Shown here: piece after piece, positions 46,501 through 58,825 of the stretch | Layout: each line of letters begins with the position of its first letter | Position numbering within the stretch: the first letter of the stretch is position 1 | Source of the DNA: Symbiodinium natans | Lineage: Eukaryota; Sar; Dinophyceae; Suessiales; Symbiodiniaceae | NCBI GenBank assembly: GCA_905221605.1 | Contig: CAJNDS010002170.1 | Coordinates: 462,398-526,397, forward strand | Reading direction: 5' to 3' | DNA: 64,000 nt | Made by a program: the position numbers and the translations under genes | Notes under the pieces: model-generated | What the model was told of the DNA's origin: nothing | What the model saw: only the letters and a program-made list of their open reading frames with translations | Databases searched by the model: none

Positions 46501-48625
46501 TCGAAGCTTGGGCCTCATAAAGAGAACTTGGACCTTCACCAAAGGACCGGCTGCAGGCTGTGGATTCGGGAGCTTCGGGGTTCAGTGGCCTGACTCTGCC
46601 CATCTGCGTTTAGATCCTGTCTTAAAAGCCGGATTTCTTACAGAAGGTGAAAGTGAAAGGGGCCAAGGATTGAACAACCAACCCCCCCCCCCCCTCCCCC
46701 CCTCCCGGCCCCACCACTTGGTCTTCCAGGTTTGGGGACCGACGTTGACAGCGTGTAAATAGAGTTGAGCCTGTTCAGGTGTCTCGTTCATGCACCCTGA
46801 ACCCAAACCTGGGTCGTCTACAAACTCTTCAAAGCATTTTGTGAGTCGTCTCGCAGAGCTTGTTCGTACTTAGGAGCTCCACTTGTGGGGTGCACGAATT
46901 TTGGAGAAGCTTCAATCAGTAAGAGGCATCCGAAGTGCCTTGATCTTGCTTGACGAAGTGCAGGAGCTCTGCCAGGTCCTTTGGATTTTCCGGTTTTTGA
47001 GGTTGTGCGTTTCAGCGCCTTTGGACTACTTGGACTTGAATTCTTGTAGGCCTTGTGCCCTGTCATGGCAAGCGAAGTGCCCCAAGATCTAGATCGAAGA
47101 GGATCGCCTGGAGGTGTCGCAAGGCCAGCTTTTCGAGCGCGGCTGGGACTTTGCTACGGTGACATCGTGCTCAAGGTGACAGAGCAAGAGTCGGCAAAGA
47201 ACCTGCTTCCTGGTGGCCTCAGCAGGAGGAAATCCCGTGAACACCCCCCAATGGTCACAACGTCAGAAGCCCTACACCCCTTTAGCTTGGAGGCCTGGGC
47301 CTCAACGCTCCCCTTCGAAACCCTCCCCCGCAGGTCCTGAGTGGCCAGGGCCACGGGCCTGCAGGTCTTGTGCTTTTTTGGTTTTTTCAGAGGGCTTGTA
47401 GGGGCTTCGGGGCTTTCGGGGAGTTCAGGGTAGTAGACTGAGGGTGTCAGGGTTCTAGGTATGGGGTTTAGGCCTGTCGGGGTTTGGGATATGCCTCCGG
47501 AGTTTGGTCTTTAGTGATTGAGCCTGGGGCGGGGTCCGAGAGGCTTTCAGGATTTGGAATTGTCGCCTTTTCAGCTACTCTAAGTTCCTTTCTCGCAGCT
47601 CCACGCGTGCACCACCTGAGCCTGCGTGCAACAAGCACAGCCCGAGCATCCTGGAACTTCGTCGAAGCAACTTCCGAAACCCTGCACGTAAAAAACAAAC
47701 GGCGCACCCACTGCAGTGCACCACTGCACTGCACCCACTGCACCCCACAAACCCAAACCCTAGAACTCCCCCCTCCCCCTCCATGCATAAGCCTTGTACC
47801 TCAAAACCCCTCCGCCTGTTGGGGCTCGGAGCGGGTGTCGGAAGGCCGCTTCTGCAGTTTTGAGGGGAGGGCCGGGGGGGGGGGGGGGGGGGGGATTCTG
47901 GGGTTTAAGGAGGTTCGGCAATAAGAGTCCCTGTGCAAAAGTGTGGTGTGTATATATATATATATATACAGATTCTAACAGTTAGGGTGCCACTCCCGTG
48001 CGAGAGGGTCACGAAGCTTACTCTAGATGGGAGGGTTTGAGAGTCGGTTATGCTTTGCGAGCCTAGGTTTTAAGATACAACTGGGGCCATGGCCTAACAT
48101 TAAAGTGAAAAGGGTGCCCCTTGTCGGTGGAATGAGCCCCAAACTCCTCCCTAAACCCCGAACCCTAAATCCCAAATTCTCAGGGCCTGAGCGTCAAACT
48201 TCCCCAATCCCAAGTGCATCATGCAGTTCAACTTCTCTTCTTATTTGGACCTACTGTATTCTCTCCTATGTATCAATAGAGAAATTGACGGAGAAATAGG
48301 CTCCCAAAATCCCAAATTCTTGTGGGGGCATCCTGTGGTCGTGGCCTTGCCGGGCTGGGCTCCGCGACGTCCGGGGTCTTCACCTGCCAACGCTGCTCAG
48401 GGGGAGCTGATCTTTTCAGTGACTTGCTCTCAGGGGGCGCAGGGGGGCTCAGGTTGTGGGTTTCGGGTTAGTGAGGCTTTGGGGCTTGGGGCTTGGGGTG
48501 TTGGGTTTGGGGTCTCTCTCTCTCTCTCCCTCCCTCCCTCCCCCACGCATGACCCCCCCGAAGGGAGGCCGCCCCCAGGGGCGTGTGCGAATGTCCTGGT
48601 CTTGCTTGTGTTGGCGCCCATCTCG

Positions 48626-48673
<48 letters not shown>

Positions 48674-48746
48674 CTCTCCCTCTTCATGTAGGACCCGCCT
48701 GGAGCCCTCGTGCGGACATGAGATTGTCCAGGTCGCCGGTGCGGAT
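43560..48746 (-). CDS. Minus-strand exon cluster, gene assignment unknown
   Basis: Best exons: 48695-48746 (IRTGDLDNLMSARGLQA, donor GTCCTA), 46419-46533 (ending RYGVSMDSEAR before donor GTGAGG), 45794-45990 (66 codons; contains ESMALQEMCARLRVWIIVEV). Weaker: ~47600-47690 (VSEVASTKFQDARAVLVARR), ~46830-46935, ~46275-46340 (CGVTDDLAFGAKQ), ~45669-45741 (SCSHEPTAQFQLASDAGEF), ~45110-45300 (open to a TGA), ~44013-44097 (LREDSRKIRSRNQTDLPATI after a strong pyrimidine tract, reaching TAG) and ~43560-43695 (LSKVLTGTPVSFAERLLSV). Either stop could be a real gene end, in which case more than one gene is present. At 44095-44164 and 47093-47175 the plus strand also offers spliceable frames. Confidence 0.4.
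48511..48682. repeat. TC microsatellite
   Basis: Two TCTCTC stretches (about 48511-48545 and 48627-48680) around a GC-rich core. The flanking exon 48695-48746 is on the minus strand, so on that strand the GA tract follows the GTCCTA donor inside the intron. Confidence 0.85.
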
Positions 48747-51700
48747 CTTGTGTGCCTCGCGGCGCGAGACTTCCTCGACTCCCAACCCTGAACAGCCTCA
48801 CCAACACATAAAGTTTTAATGGTTCTCGAAGCCCCGAAAGCACTGGATGAGAATTTCGTGCACATGGGTGCTGATCGAAATTACTCTAAAACACGCCATT
48901 CGGATCAACACATCATGAATCATGCCGCATTGCATTGGCACATAATTAGACACAAGCTCCGCCCGAGTGGTCTTCTAAAGTGGAGCCCCTCGTTGATAAC
49001 TGAAGCCCTTATGGAAAGAGCCTGCAAACCGGGAAGCCTAGTTTAAGTTGGCACTGCACACACTCTCTGCCCTTGCAGTTGCGTCGTCACTCGGAGAGAA
49101 GAGCCGTCAAGGTTTGAGGATTTAGAGTTGTCAGCCCCAAGCCCTAACACATCTGAACTCTCAAACCTTAGCCCTTGATATCAAACCAGCAGCTCTCTTG
49201 ACCTGCAGCTCAGTCGTCCCCAAGCTATTCTGTAAGGCCCTAAACTGGACGTCCCCCCCCAAGCAGCCGCCAAACCGGCTCCTCGCCCGGCTCCTTCCCG
49301 GGAGCCTCGTTTCCTGTGCCCAGCAGCACTCGCCACTGGCCACCTCCGGCCATGGGCTTGAAGGGGTTGTATAGCCGAGGTTAGGGTTTTTGGGGTAAGG
49401 GTTCAGGCTTAGGGTAGGAACTCCGAACGGGCCCCTGGCCTCTGAGCTTTTCTTCTGTTTGGGGCAATGCCTTGCCCATAGGCTGGATTCTTATAGTTGT
49501 TTTGGAAGAGAATGGCTCTGCTTGGTGGCTAGTGGGCATCGATGCAACAGAATAAAGTAGCGTGGAGGCTCAAGTGGCGTTTCCTGCGGAGTAGGACTGA
49601 GGGATTCGGGACAGCCCGCTGCTCCATCATGGCAACTTGCGCTGGCGTGATGCCACGCGTCTGGGGATGCAGAGCGTTTCACAGACAGGAAACGACACAA
49701 ATTGAATATTGGGCGAAGCTTGCATGGTTGCGACAACGAAACGGGTTCACCCCCCCCCCCCCCCCCCGCCCACCCACTCTACAGCAGTGTCTGGATAAGA
49801 CCCTGGAGCCTGAAAGGAGCTTTGGAAACTGCGAAGCAATTGCATCCACAGGCTCGCAGCGTTACAGCCCAAAGCAGTTCTTAATATGTCGATTGCCCCT
49901 TTGTTTGCTTCTAAATCCATACTCCCTTGAGACAAAGCCTGCCCTGCATGGAATATTGTGGTTTAAACACTAAGTCACTAAGTCTCTAAGTCACTAAGTA
50001 AACCCTGAGCCCAGCCCCAACTCTCTGGCCTTTCGGCCGGGCATGTCCCCAGAGCTGGGCTTCTATGGATCCTCTGCCACTCCAGATTCCCAGCTTCTCG
50101 GGACTCAGGTTTCGGATGGTTACCCGCGCGACCTTTTTGGGGATCTGGCGTGCTCAGGGCCACAGGACCGTTGCAGCCCTATGACTCCCACACCCCAAGC
50201 CGTGCGACAACACATACGCTCAGCCGGCTTAAACTAAGCTTTTTGGGGCAGGATTAGGCGGGGGGGGAGGGAATCCGGGGGGTACTAGTAGGGCTATGGG
50301 TAAGGCTAGAGCGTTTTGTCATCATCCATCCCACCCGAAGTACATCCACCCACAACCTTTCGGTGCCTAAAGTCGGGTCTGGACCCCAGTGTCCTGGACC
50401 AGATTGCGGCCGCTGCCTTTTCAGGGGCGTTAGGGTTTGGAGCTTTGGGCTTTGGGGTTTTTGTCAGGGGCTGAGGGCGACGAAACGCAGTGGCTGACTC
50501 AAGACGGAAGGCGCGCACGATGGGCGCCCGAACACAGCCACGAGGCGGGAGCGAACACAGTGTATGCAGTGAGTTGTGAGCCATGCCTCCCCGCATAAGA
50601 CCCCGCTTTGACTCCACTTCAGGTCGCCAGGTGCCCGGCTCCGCCCTCCAGTCCCGTGCTCTCACAGCCAGACCTGCGGCTCCAGAAGGGGTTATTCCCA
50701 GGAAAGGGGTGATTTGTGAAACCCCAAAAGCTCCTGATTGACTGCGGCTTTGGATTTGAAAGATGTGGAGGTCTACGGTCACATGCCATGCGTCACTGCG
50801 CTAAACTTAGCCGCTAAACCCTGCAAATTTTAGACAAAGCCCGCAAGACCCCCCCCCCCCCCCCAAAAAAAAAACAAAAAAAAAAAAATCGTCGCAGACC
50901 TCCTTCCGCAGACACAGGCTGTGGCTCTGCGCGAACGTCCGACGGGGTCTGGGCTCCTGTCCATTGCCCAAGTAAGGGAGTAGCGCTTATGGGCTTTGGG
51001 CTGTTCAGGGCATGTAGCCCAAGGGAGTTGGGCTTACGCAGTTTCAGACCAGGCCAGAGAAATGGATGATGTCTTTTCCTGCGCACCTGCGCAAGCAGAT
51101 GCAAAAAACTATACAAGCTGACAAGAATTACCCCATTCTTTTGGCTGTGAAAGACTAGTGTGGACCAGCTGGGCAGCGTCCAGCGACACTGGTGACAAGT
51201 GGACGCAACCACTCCGATCCAGCTACGTTCTCCAACAGCCGGCAACACGCACATTGGTGCGCTGACAGATTCCCAAATCTTCAACATCACGGGCCGACGC
51301 TGAGCCATGTATCCTCCGTGCGCACAGCACACCATTTGGCGCTAGGTGTCTAGGAAGCTACGGGTGCTTCGAGCAGTGTCCATCGGCCATGGGTCTGGGT
51401 CTCTGAAGCTTTGTGTTCGTCTCCTGCTCACTCTAAACCCTCAACCCTATAGAAGGCTAAACCCTAGATTAGAACAATCCTCCAAACCCTAACACATTCA
51501 GACGGCATGCCCTTGGAAAAGCATTTCCCATCAAGGCGCCGCTTTGAAACCAAAGTTTAGTGAGTCAGCAGCCTGCAAGCTGGGCTGTATGCAAAAAAAG
51601 GATGTGTGTGAGGGGCGTCATAGGAAAATTCAAGCCTAAAACCCTAGACCCCCTCTCCCGCAACCCTCCCGCTCCACAAGCAACTAATCGGGCCTTCCCT

Positions 51701-52069
51701 CCGCGAGTTCGTGTGCCCGTGCCAGGGTGCCTGGAGCGGGTTTAGGGTTTGGATACTTCGATTCAGCGCCCATATGAGGTCTCTACATCTACGCGGGAAC
51801 CTCTTCCTGAAAGCCACCTGCTGCGGAATTCTTGCGAAAGTGTTATAAGGAGTCTGCCCAACCGAATCTCGACACTCCAGTGGAGGGTGGGTTTGTGGAA
51901 AGCTGCCACAACAAAGGTGCTCTCTGTCAGGATGCGAGCAGACACTTCACCGACAAAGAAGGGAAAATACGTGAAGTTCAAAAGAACAGCCCTGAACCCA
52001 AGCCCAAACCCTTCAAACACCATCAGCCAATAGCAGGCGCCTTGAAGCCGCCGCCCAGGGTTCGGCAAG

Positions 52070-55000
52070 GGCCGGGTGGGGCGGAAGGCGGCCGGGTGAA
52101 TTCGTTGTCGAAGTCCAGAGTGATCTGAGGTTTCAAACGGAGAGCATAGAGGGCTGGAGGGGCTTAGGTTTCTTGCTTTGCCACCTGCCCCTTCCATCCC
52201 GCCGGAATGGAGTGTTGCTTTTTAGGGGCTGAGGGTTCAAGCTTCCCAGAGCCTCAAAGCTCAGCTTGGATCTTTAATCATGTGACTTCACAGCTCTAAG
52301 GTTCTGGGTTGACGGTAGATATTGCGATCTTGATCTCCTGGATTCTGGACATGTGTCCAGATCGCGCTTCGCAAGTTTCGAAAGTCTCATACCAACCAGC
52401 GTGCGGGGCTCTCAGGTTCAAGGTTAAGGGCGGAGCCTCGTCCCTTGATCCTCAACGCAATCCCTAAGCCCTACCCCGCGAATTCCCTAAACCTAGTGCC
52501 GCCTGGGTAGGAGTGCCCAGTCTGCCCGGGCGGCCGGCGCTGTCCGGGGTCTGTGTGAAGGTATGAAGGGGAGTCGTGGTTGAGGTGCAAAGGTCCACCA
52601 ACACATCCCATCTTTATCCTTTTTTCTTGGGGGATATACCCTACGACTCTACCATTCTGCAGGGCTTGTGGTCACAAGTGTTGCTTTCGGGTTTTAATGT
52701 TTCGGTTAACCTTTGATTTAAGGAACCTGCCGCACCATAACCTAATGTGTTCAGACTCAGGACCCCTACATCGCTCAAGGCGTTCTGGCGCGAAGCCAAG
52801 GTCTTCGAGGTCTTAGGTCTGCGCAGGTGCTTGAGGGGGCTGTTCATTGCGGTTTAGACTTTCGGCTCTGGGGCTTGTGCTGGGCTTGCTGAGGTCTGGC
52901 TCAACATGTGCATGGAAGTCTTCGCCACGATTTCGCAGGCCCAAGGCCGCAAACCCTAAGCCGCTCGAAAACCCGTAGCCTTCGGCACGCTACTCGTTCC
53001 AGCAACGTCCCAACCGCGTGATGGCAGACTTGGGACTACAGAGCTTTTGGATTTGTTTGGGTTCTGCGCCGCACCTGAAACCGTAAACCCAAGTCCACGG
53101 ACTTCAGCTACGTTCACCTCAGTCTCATACAGCCTGCAAGTCTGCAAGTCTGGCTTGCAGGGAGGCCAGGGCTCTGGGCCCTTATTAAACCCTGCTGAAG
53201 CCGCTTAAGCCCCTAAGACACAAAACACCTAAACGCCACAATGGGCGTTTAGGTGCAAGAAAGACTCGAACATAAGTCTCCCCTACAAGTCCGAAGAGCC
53301 GCCCCCCCCAAAACCCTGATCACACCACGAGCGTGCTAAACTCTCGGCCCTCGGGCAATGAGCAGCCGCGGAGGACTGGAGCTGACGCCCCTGAAACGTG
53401 ACGTGGGGCTTTCATAGCTCTCGGGCTTTAAGTGGGTGTTTGGGCTTCAAAGGACTTTGGGTAACCACAACCCCAAGTCGATGCTTACTACCTAGCCCGG
53501 TAGCCCAAAGCTAGGCCTTCAGCCATTTGGGCGTTGTGGGGCTTGTAAACGTGTTGCCCCAAGGGCATTGCAGGGTCTAGACGCGTAGTCGACTTCGGCA
53601 TCGGAGTTTAATAGCTTGGGTTCTCTTGCTTGATGTGAATTTCACAGCATGTGGCTTGTCTACCGCTGCGCGGCTGTGGCGAGTGACTTTGCGCCTGGTT
53701 CCATCATCAAAACAGCTTTGAGGTGTTGCTCTTGCAACTGGCTCCATCTGTAAGATGCAGGATAAATAGGCCCTGGTGTGCCTGATAATGATTTAACTCC
53801 TTTTCACAGGAAAAATTTCCGAGTTGAACAGATATGCGAAAATCGCACAGGCTCCGAGGCTCCGAGGCCCGCTTGGTGCCCGGCAGACCCCGTGCCGGCT
53901 GCTGAAGTATCGGCGAGCTTTGCCTGCTTTGGGTCAGGTTGAGGTTGTACCGGCAGGAGCTGACCTAGCTGAACACATGAAATCCAACTTGGTCGTAGCC
54001 AAAAACGCCGTCCCCGACTCACTGAGAAGTGCTACTCAAGAAGTTCTTGAGTCAGAATCCTGAACCTCCGCTCGCTATGCCGAGCTCAAACTGGTCGTAT
54101 CCGAGTCGGAGTAGTCGGATTTAGCCATAAAAGTCAGACTTAATTAAGCCCCTTACCTTTAATTGGCTGAGAAAGCTGGCATTGGAGCAGACAGCAACAT
54201 GAAACTCCACAATGCCACGACATGCAACCCAATGCAGCACCGCACAACCTCGCATACATCACTACGTGCTGAAGGTTCCACGAGCCTCGACCGATCAAAC
54301 CTTGGCGTGACTGGTCGCGGTCGGATGCCCCTGACGTCCCCCAAGTCCTAACCCCCTTGAGTGCGCACAAATGAGGGTTCCGGTTTCGCGAGAGGAACTT
54401 GCGAGGGGATTCTCACCTCCCCCACCCAAAGCTCGCCAAGATTAGGACTTAGTGCTCTGGCAGCAAAACTGCTCAGGATTTAGCGATTTGCACAGTCGTG
54501 CTCTCGTAGTCAACGCGGAGTCGTCCGGGAGCTTACTTCCGACGCCATAGCCGGTGGGATCAAAGTTAAAGGCAAAAATTTGTCCAGGGGAATCCTGGAA
54601 CCCTGAATATCAATCTATCTTCGTTTGAAACTATCAGGCCTGTGTCCCTGAGAATGGGGCTCGGAGACTTCGAGGGTGTACAGAAAATGAGGGTTTTCAT
54701 GGGGAATGTCATATGCTTAAGGGCCTTAAGGGCTTAAAACGGCGTCCACCTGCCTGCCGTCTAGAAGCCATTCCCGTGCCCCTCAGGTAGATCCGTCTAC
54801 AGGTAGACTGTCTTTTAAGCCTTGAGCTCCTGGGACCCCCGGCGCCATCCAAGGCGGGCTGCGCCGTGTCGGGCGCCGATCTGGTACCTGACCCGGGTTG
54901 GGGCTTGAGGGTTCACGGCTAGAGTTTAGAGATGGCGTTGAGGGTTTCTGGTTTCACAAGCCAGCAGGTTCGAGGTTCTGGAGTAGTGATTTAGGGTTTC

Positions 55001-57510
55001 GGACGCCCAAGCCCAAAGCCCTAAAACAGCCTGTGCACTGGGCTGCTTCATTGGGGTCCACTTGCAGGCACATTTCAGCGTCGCACTTCTTGTGAAAAAA
55101 GGAAACCGAAAAGACCCCAGTTTAGGACAACACCCCCCCCCCCCCCCCCCCTAAAAAAGGGCTTGAAACCCTGAGCCTCAAATTGCAGGTTTGGGGGGTA
55201 AAGGGTTTCAGGTTCAGGAATTCTGGGTAAGGGGGGGTTAACCTACTCGACCCTGGTGTCGAAATTAACATGTGCATGCCCTACATTGCACCTACATTGC
55301 ACCTGCACAATACACACATGCATGTGGGGATACACATGCAGGTCGTCGTATGCGGAGTTGGTTAGGGCGGTACTCGGACCAGACTCATGCATGTACGTAT
55401 ATGCGCGAATCAGGAGACACTCGGGGCCCAGCAGGGCTGGGCCGGTCTTGGTTTTAAGGTTCCTGGGGTTCTAGGGATTTAAGGGGTTTGAAGCACACCC
55501 AGTTCACTTCCCTCAGGGCCCTGAACACTCGCAGTCATTGCAACAACAACACTCCCCCCGGCCGAACCTTGAATGTGTTCGGCTGCGGCTGCTGCACATC
55601 ACCTTCACAGAAGCTCTGCTGGAGTTAGAGGAGCATGGCCAAGAGGGTGATTCAGGAGGGGGATGGACGCCGGCCCCGCTAAATTGTTAGAACCGTACAC
55701 CCTGGCTGAACCTTTAAAAGGCTCTGATGGTTTACCTGAGGCTTTTCTTACAGAGGGCTGTGAAATTAGGAGGTTTAGGGCTTCGAGGCTTTGGGGTTTA
55801 GATAAAGCCTGTAAACTCTCAACTCCCCAACCAGCTGAGGCCCAAGCGAAACTGGGGAGACACAATGCATAGTATGATGCTCTTGTACATTCTCCCTGGT
55901 TGGCATCCCTCCATCCCCGCGTAAACACACTAAACCCTTACCCCCAGCCGCGCTCCTCCTTCCCTCGCCCACTTGTGCGGAACCTTTAGAAGGTGCGGGC
56001 GACACGGGGTCACGGGTTAGCCGCACATTTAAGCCTATCCACCGACCATGAACCCCTAAACCCTACTCTTATGGGGAAGTTGTATGGTCCCTGAACACGG
56101 GCCCTTAATCGGGGAACCCTTATCTACCCTGTAGAACCCAAGGGCCCATACTTCAGAACCGGGGACCCGGCCCAGTGAGAGGCCACCAGAGGGCAGCTTG
56201 GGGGCTGATGCGCCCGCAAGACCTGGGGCGGGACACGCTCTACCACGCTCTACCTTGCTCTATCGCGGTATACACACATCTAGGTTACGGTGTCGAGTGC
56301 CCTCCCCAAAGCCTGCATCCCCAAGTGCCCACAAACTATGCAAAAGAAGCCTAAGAACTGCAGGCCATGAGTGTCACAGAGGCCTAGTCATCTGTGACGT
56401 CATTCACATGGGAGGATGTTCTTGTTGATTCCCTTTTGGGTTTCCTTGCTACGCGGAATCCGGCTGTCACGAAAGGACCAAGTTTAACAACGCCCCTAGT
56501 AAACAATGGGCTTAGGAAGTCGGTCAGCAAGCTGAGCGCTGCGGATCTGACAGGCGCAAGCTTTAGGTCCGAAGCAAGCCTCTGACTCAAGTCGGAAACC
56601 TGATCGAAACAACATAAGATCGAGTAAGCCTGGCAGCCTGAATACTAGAAACGGTAACAATGCAGACGCCCAATATTTAGAGTGATGTTTCAAGGGACAA
56701 GAAGGTTACTCCTGGTGACTCTGGCTTTGGAGTTTAGCGTCCTACCCCCGGCAAGGAAACTCACCCGGGCTTGCTGCGAGAGCGTTGCTTGACCCAGGAC
56801 CGCAGACCTGAGAAATAATTTTGCACCCAAACCACAGGCTCTTCTTCCCTTCGGACGCCTTTACTCCCTCATGGCCCCACCCCACCCCACCCCCGCCTCC
56901 CCAATGCAATACGGCACCCTGAAGCATCTTAACCTCTTGTTCTCAAAGCGCAGCCGCTGTAAGCCAGACTAGTTCAGCGTACTCGTTGGGAATGGAGGAG
57001 GGGGGCTGCTCTATGTCAAAAGTTTGGGATCTTAAGTGCTTGTGGACGTTGAAGGGCTGAGGCCCCACCCCGACCTTCCATGTGCTTCTATGTACCCAGC
57101 ACTCACGAGCATAACCCATGCAAGATGTGTACTCGGGTTTCGGAACCCTACAGTTGTCGGGTTTAGGGATTAAGGCATCGGGATTCGTAATTGGAAAGGA
57201 AGAGGCAGGGAAGAGGGGTATTCGGGAGTTGCAGCGTCTTTCCACAATTCTGCAATACAAGCCCTTCGTTCCAAACCCTCCATCTTGCCTCGAAGCTCGC
57301 ATCCTCTGGGGGACCGGACTGGCGGTGGCGCGGACAGGTCGAAACGCCGGCTCCTTAGCCACGTGGAACCATTCCCAGTCCAGCTTAGGAATGCTTACGG
57401 TCATTATTTAAAGGCTGCTTGATGCGGTTCTTTGCTTCGCGGCCTTGCCCAAGAAGGACACGCGTGTGGGTGACACAGCAACGACGGCCAGGGCCAGCCT
57501 GGCCACTGTT
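52070..57510 (-). CDS. Minus-strand exon cluster just downstream of the intronless gene
   Basis: Exons: ~57420-57510 (VARLALAVVAVSPTRVSFLG, hydrophobic start), ~57205-57290 (KMEGLERRACIAELWKDAA), 55568-55618 (17 codons, QSFCEGDVQQPQPNTFK, both splice sites good), 55031-55088 (KCDAEMCLQVDPNEAAQCT, three cysteines, GC donor), ~53815-53920 (AKLADTSAAGTGSAGHQA) and ~52070-52124 (ITLDFDNEFTRPPSAPPGP). The cysteine-rich pair at 55.0-55.6 kb suggests a secreted or metal-binding segment, but no family is recognised. Order and membership of one gene are inferred from strand and spacing only. Confidence 0.4.
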
Positions 57511-57880
57511 CATGAAAAACGCTTGAGAAGGGAAAGGTGCCTACTGGCCGAGTAAATTTTCGTTCAAGGGCGGAGCGTCGCCTCGACGCGGCCTCGGACC
57601 TAACATTCTCGATGCCAAGACGACCGAGAGCTAGGAATGTGAGTCCGCGCAGGTCAAGTGGAAGCGGTAGTAGCGCTCAACGACGCGTACAGCCAGTTGG
57701 TGTTTCACTTCCTTCTTCCACGGACATTCTGAGCCTGAACTGATCTGAGGGCATTCAAAGGAGCGAGGCAATCAATGCACTGCCCATGTCGCTACCCTTG
57801 TGGGCTTGACAACTGAGCTGAAGACGCTGGCAGCTCGCAGTAATGCAAAGCTACCCGGATCTGTGCAGAGGTGGCCCACG

Positions 57881-58825
57881 TCAACTATCGGTCATTCGGT
57901 CCGAGCTTGCCTTACGGACGCTCAGCCCCAGGACCTCATCGGCATGGTGTGCATCCGACATGCGACCCAGCTGCTCCTTGGCACTTGAAGCCCGCATGCT
58001 GCAGAGCGGCTCGCTCGGTGGTGGGATGTTGATGTTGATCACTGCAGAATCCACCTGCGAGGCGATGTCGTCATGAAGCTCTTTCAGCGCCTTCTCGAAC
58101 TCTTGCTCCTTTGGCCCAGTTAATTTGCAGAGACGGTTCAGCGCTTGTTCCCGTATTGCCTGCGGCAGCGCGTCCTGAAGTGTTTCGGGCTGCAGCCTCT
58201 GGAGATACTCGACACTGAAGACGACCTTCTCTAAAGGTTTTGGAGGGTCTGCGGCACCTGGGGTCCACTCGGAGTAGAGCTCTTTGGCGACTTTCGGATG
58301 GTCGGCCTTCGGGTGAAATCCAAACTTCCAGTGCTCTGGACCATTCATGTGCCGCATGTAGAGATAGGCCCAGACGTCGAGCACGTACTCCTTCCCCGGG
58401 TTGCTGCCAAGCGCAAAGGTGACATAGCAGTGATTGTCGTCATGGACGCCGTCTACTATGGGATGTTCGCAGAGAGTGATGGGCATTACGTCCGGCTCCA
58501 GAAAGAGGTAGCAGGCAGCCAGGTTAGCGCATTCACCGCAGTTTCCGATCTGAGCGGCTCTGGTGATCCTGGCTTTCAGGGCCACATACACCTGTGGGTC
58601 CTTGATATCCCGGATGTAAGCATGGAGAGATGCGTCGTGCTTTCTGGAGAGCCTCAAAAGGTGCTCCGCGAAGTCTGCGTGCTTAATGTGCCCCGAGAAT
58701 TTGCCTGTGTCTGCCCCTGGATTGCCGATTCCCCATCGCAGATCAGCAAGTACTGAAGCACACACCTTCGCCGCAATAGCAAAAGCATGCCCGTCTTCAC
58801 CGACCAAGCGGTCAAGAATTGACAT
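57881..58825 (-). CDS. Intronless 314-residue protein with Cys-His-Asp triad pattern, papain-fold effector/transglutaminase-like
   Basis: Complete open frame from ATG (58825) to stop; the frame runs a few codons further upstream without another ATG before in-frame stops. Residues 94-99 are GNCGEC with candidate nucleophile Cys96, His132 lies in DDNHCYVTF, and Asp150 lies in EYVLDVW. This order and spacing recall papain-fold Cys-His-Asp enzymes, such as YopT-type peptidases, deamidase domains of bacterial effectors and transglutaminase-like proteins. The exact family is not identified. Residues 1-30 are helical; no convincing signal peptide or membrane segment is visible. After residue 200 the protein is helical and charged (KELHDDIASQVDSAVININI). 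It is the only long intronless intact gene in a window of small exons, which suggests horizontal transfer or a retrocopy. Upstream is a repeat-rich spacer. A host hydrolase is the main alternative. Confidence 0.6.
   Translation of the reverse strand: MSILDRLVGEDGHAFAIAAKVCASVLADLRWGIGNPGADTGKFSGHIKHADFAEHLLRLSRKHDASLHAYIRDIKDPQVYVALKARITRAAQIGNCGECANLAACYLFLEPDVMPITLCEHPIVDGVHDDNHCYVTFALGSNPGKEYVLDVWAYLYMRHMNGPEHWKFGFHPKADHPKVAKELYSEWTPGAADPPKPLEKVVFSVEYLQRLQPETLQDALPQAIREQALNRLCKLTGPKEQEFEKALKELHDDIASQVDSAVININIPPPSEPLCSMRASSAKEQLGRMSDAHHADEVLGLSVRKASSDRMTDS

Noticed and set aside
47093-47175. Plus-strand exon with clean AG and GTGACA sites (IEEDRLEVSQGQLFERG)
   Set aside because: Attractive, but isolated; the minus strand also gives a spliceable frame. 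Needs strand-specific RNA.
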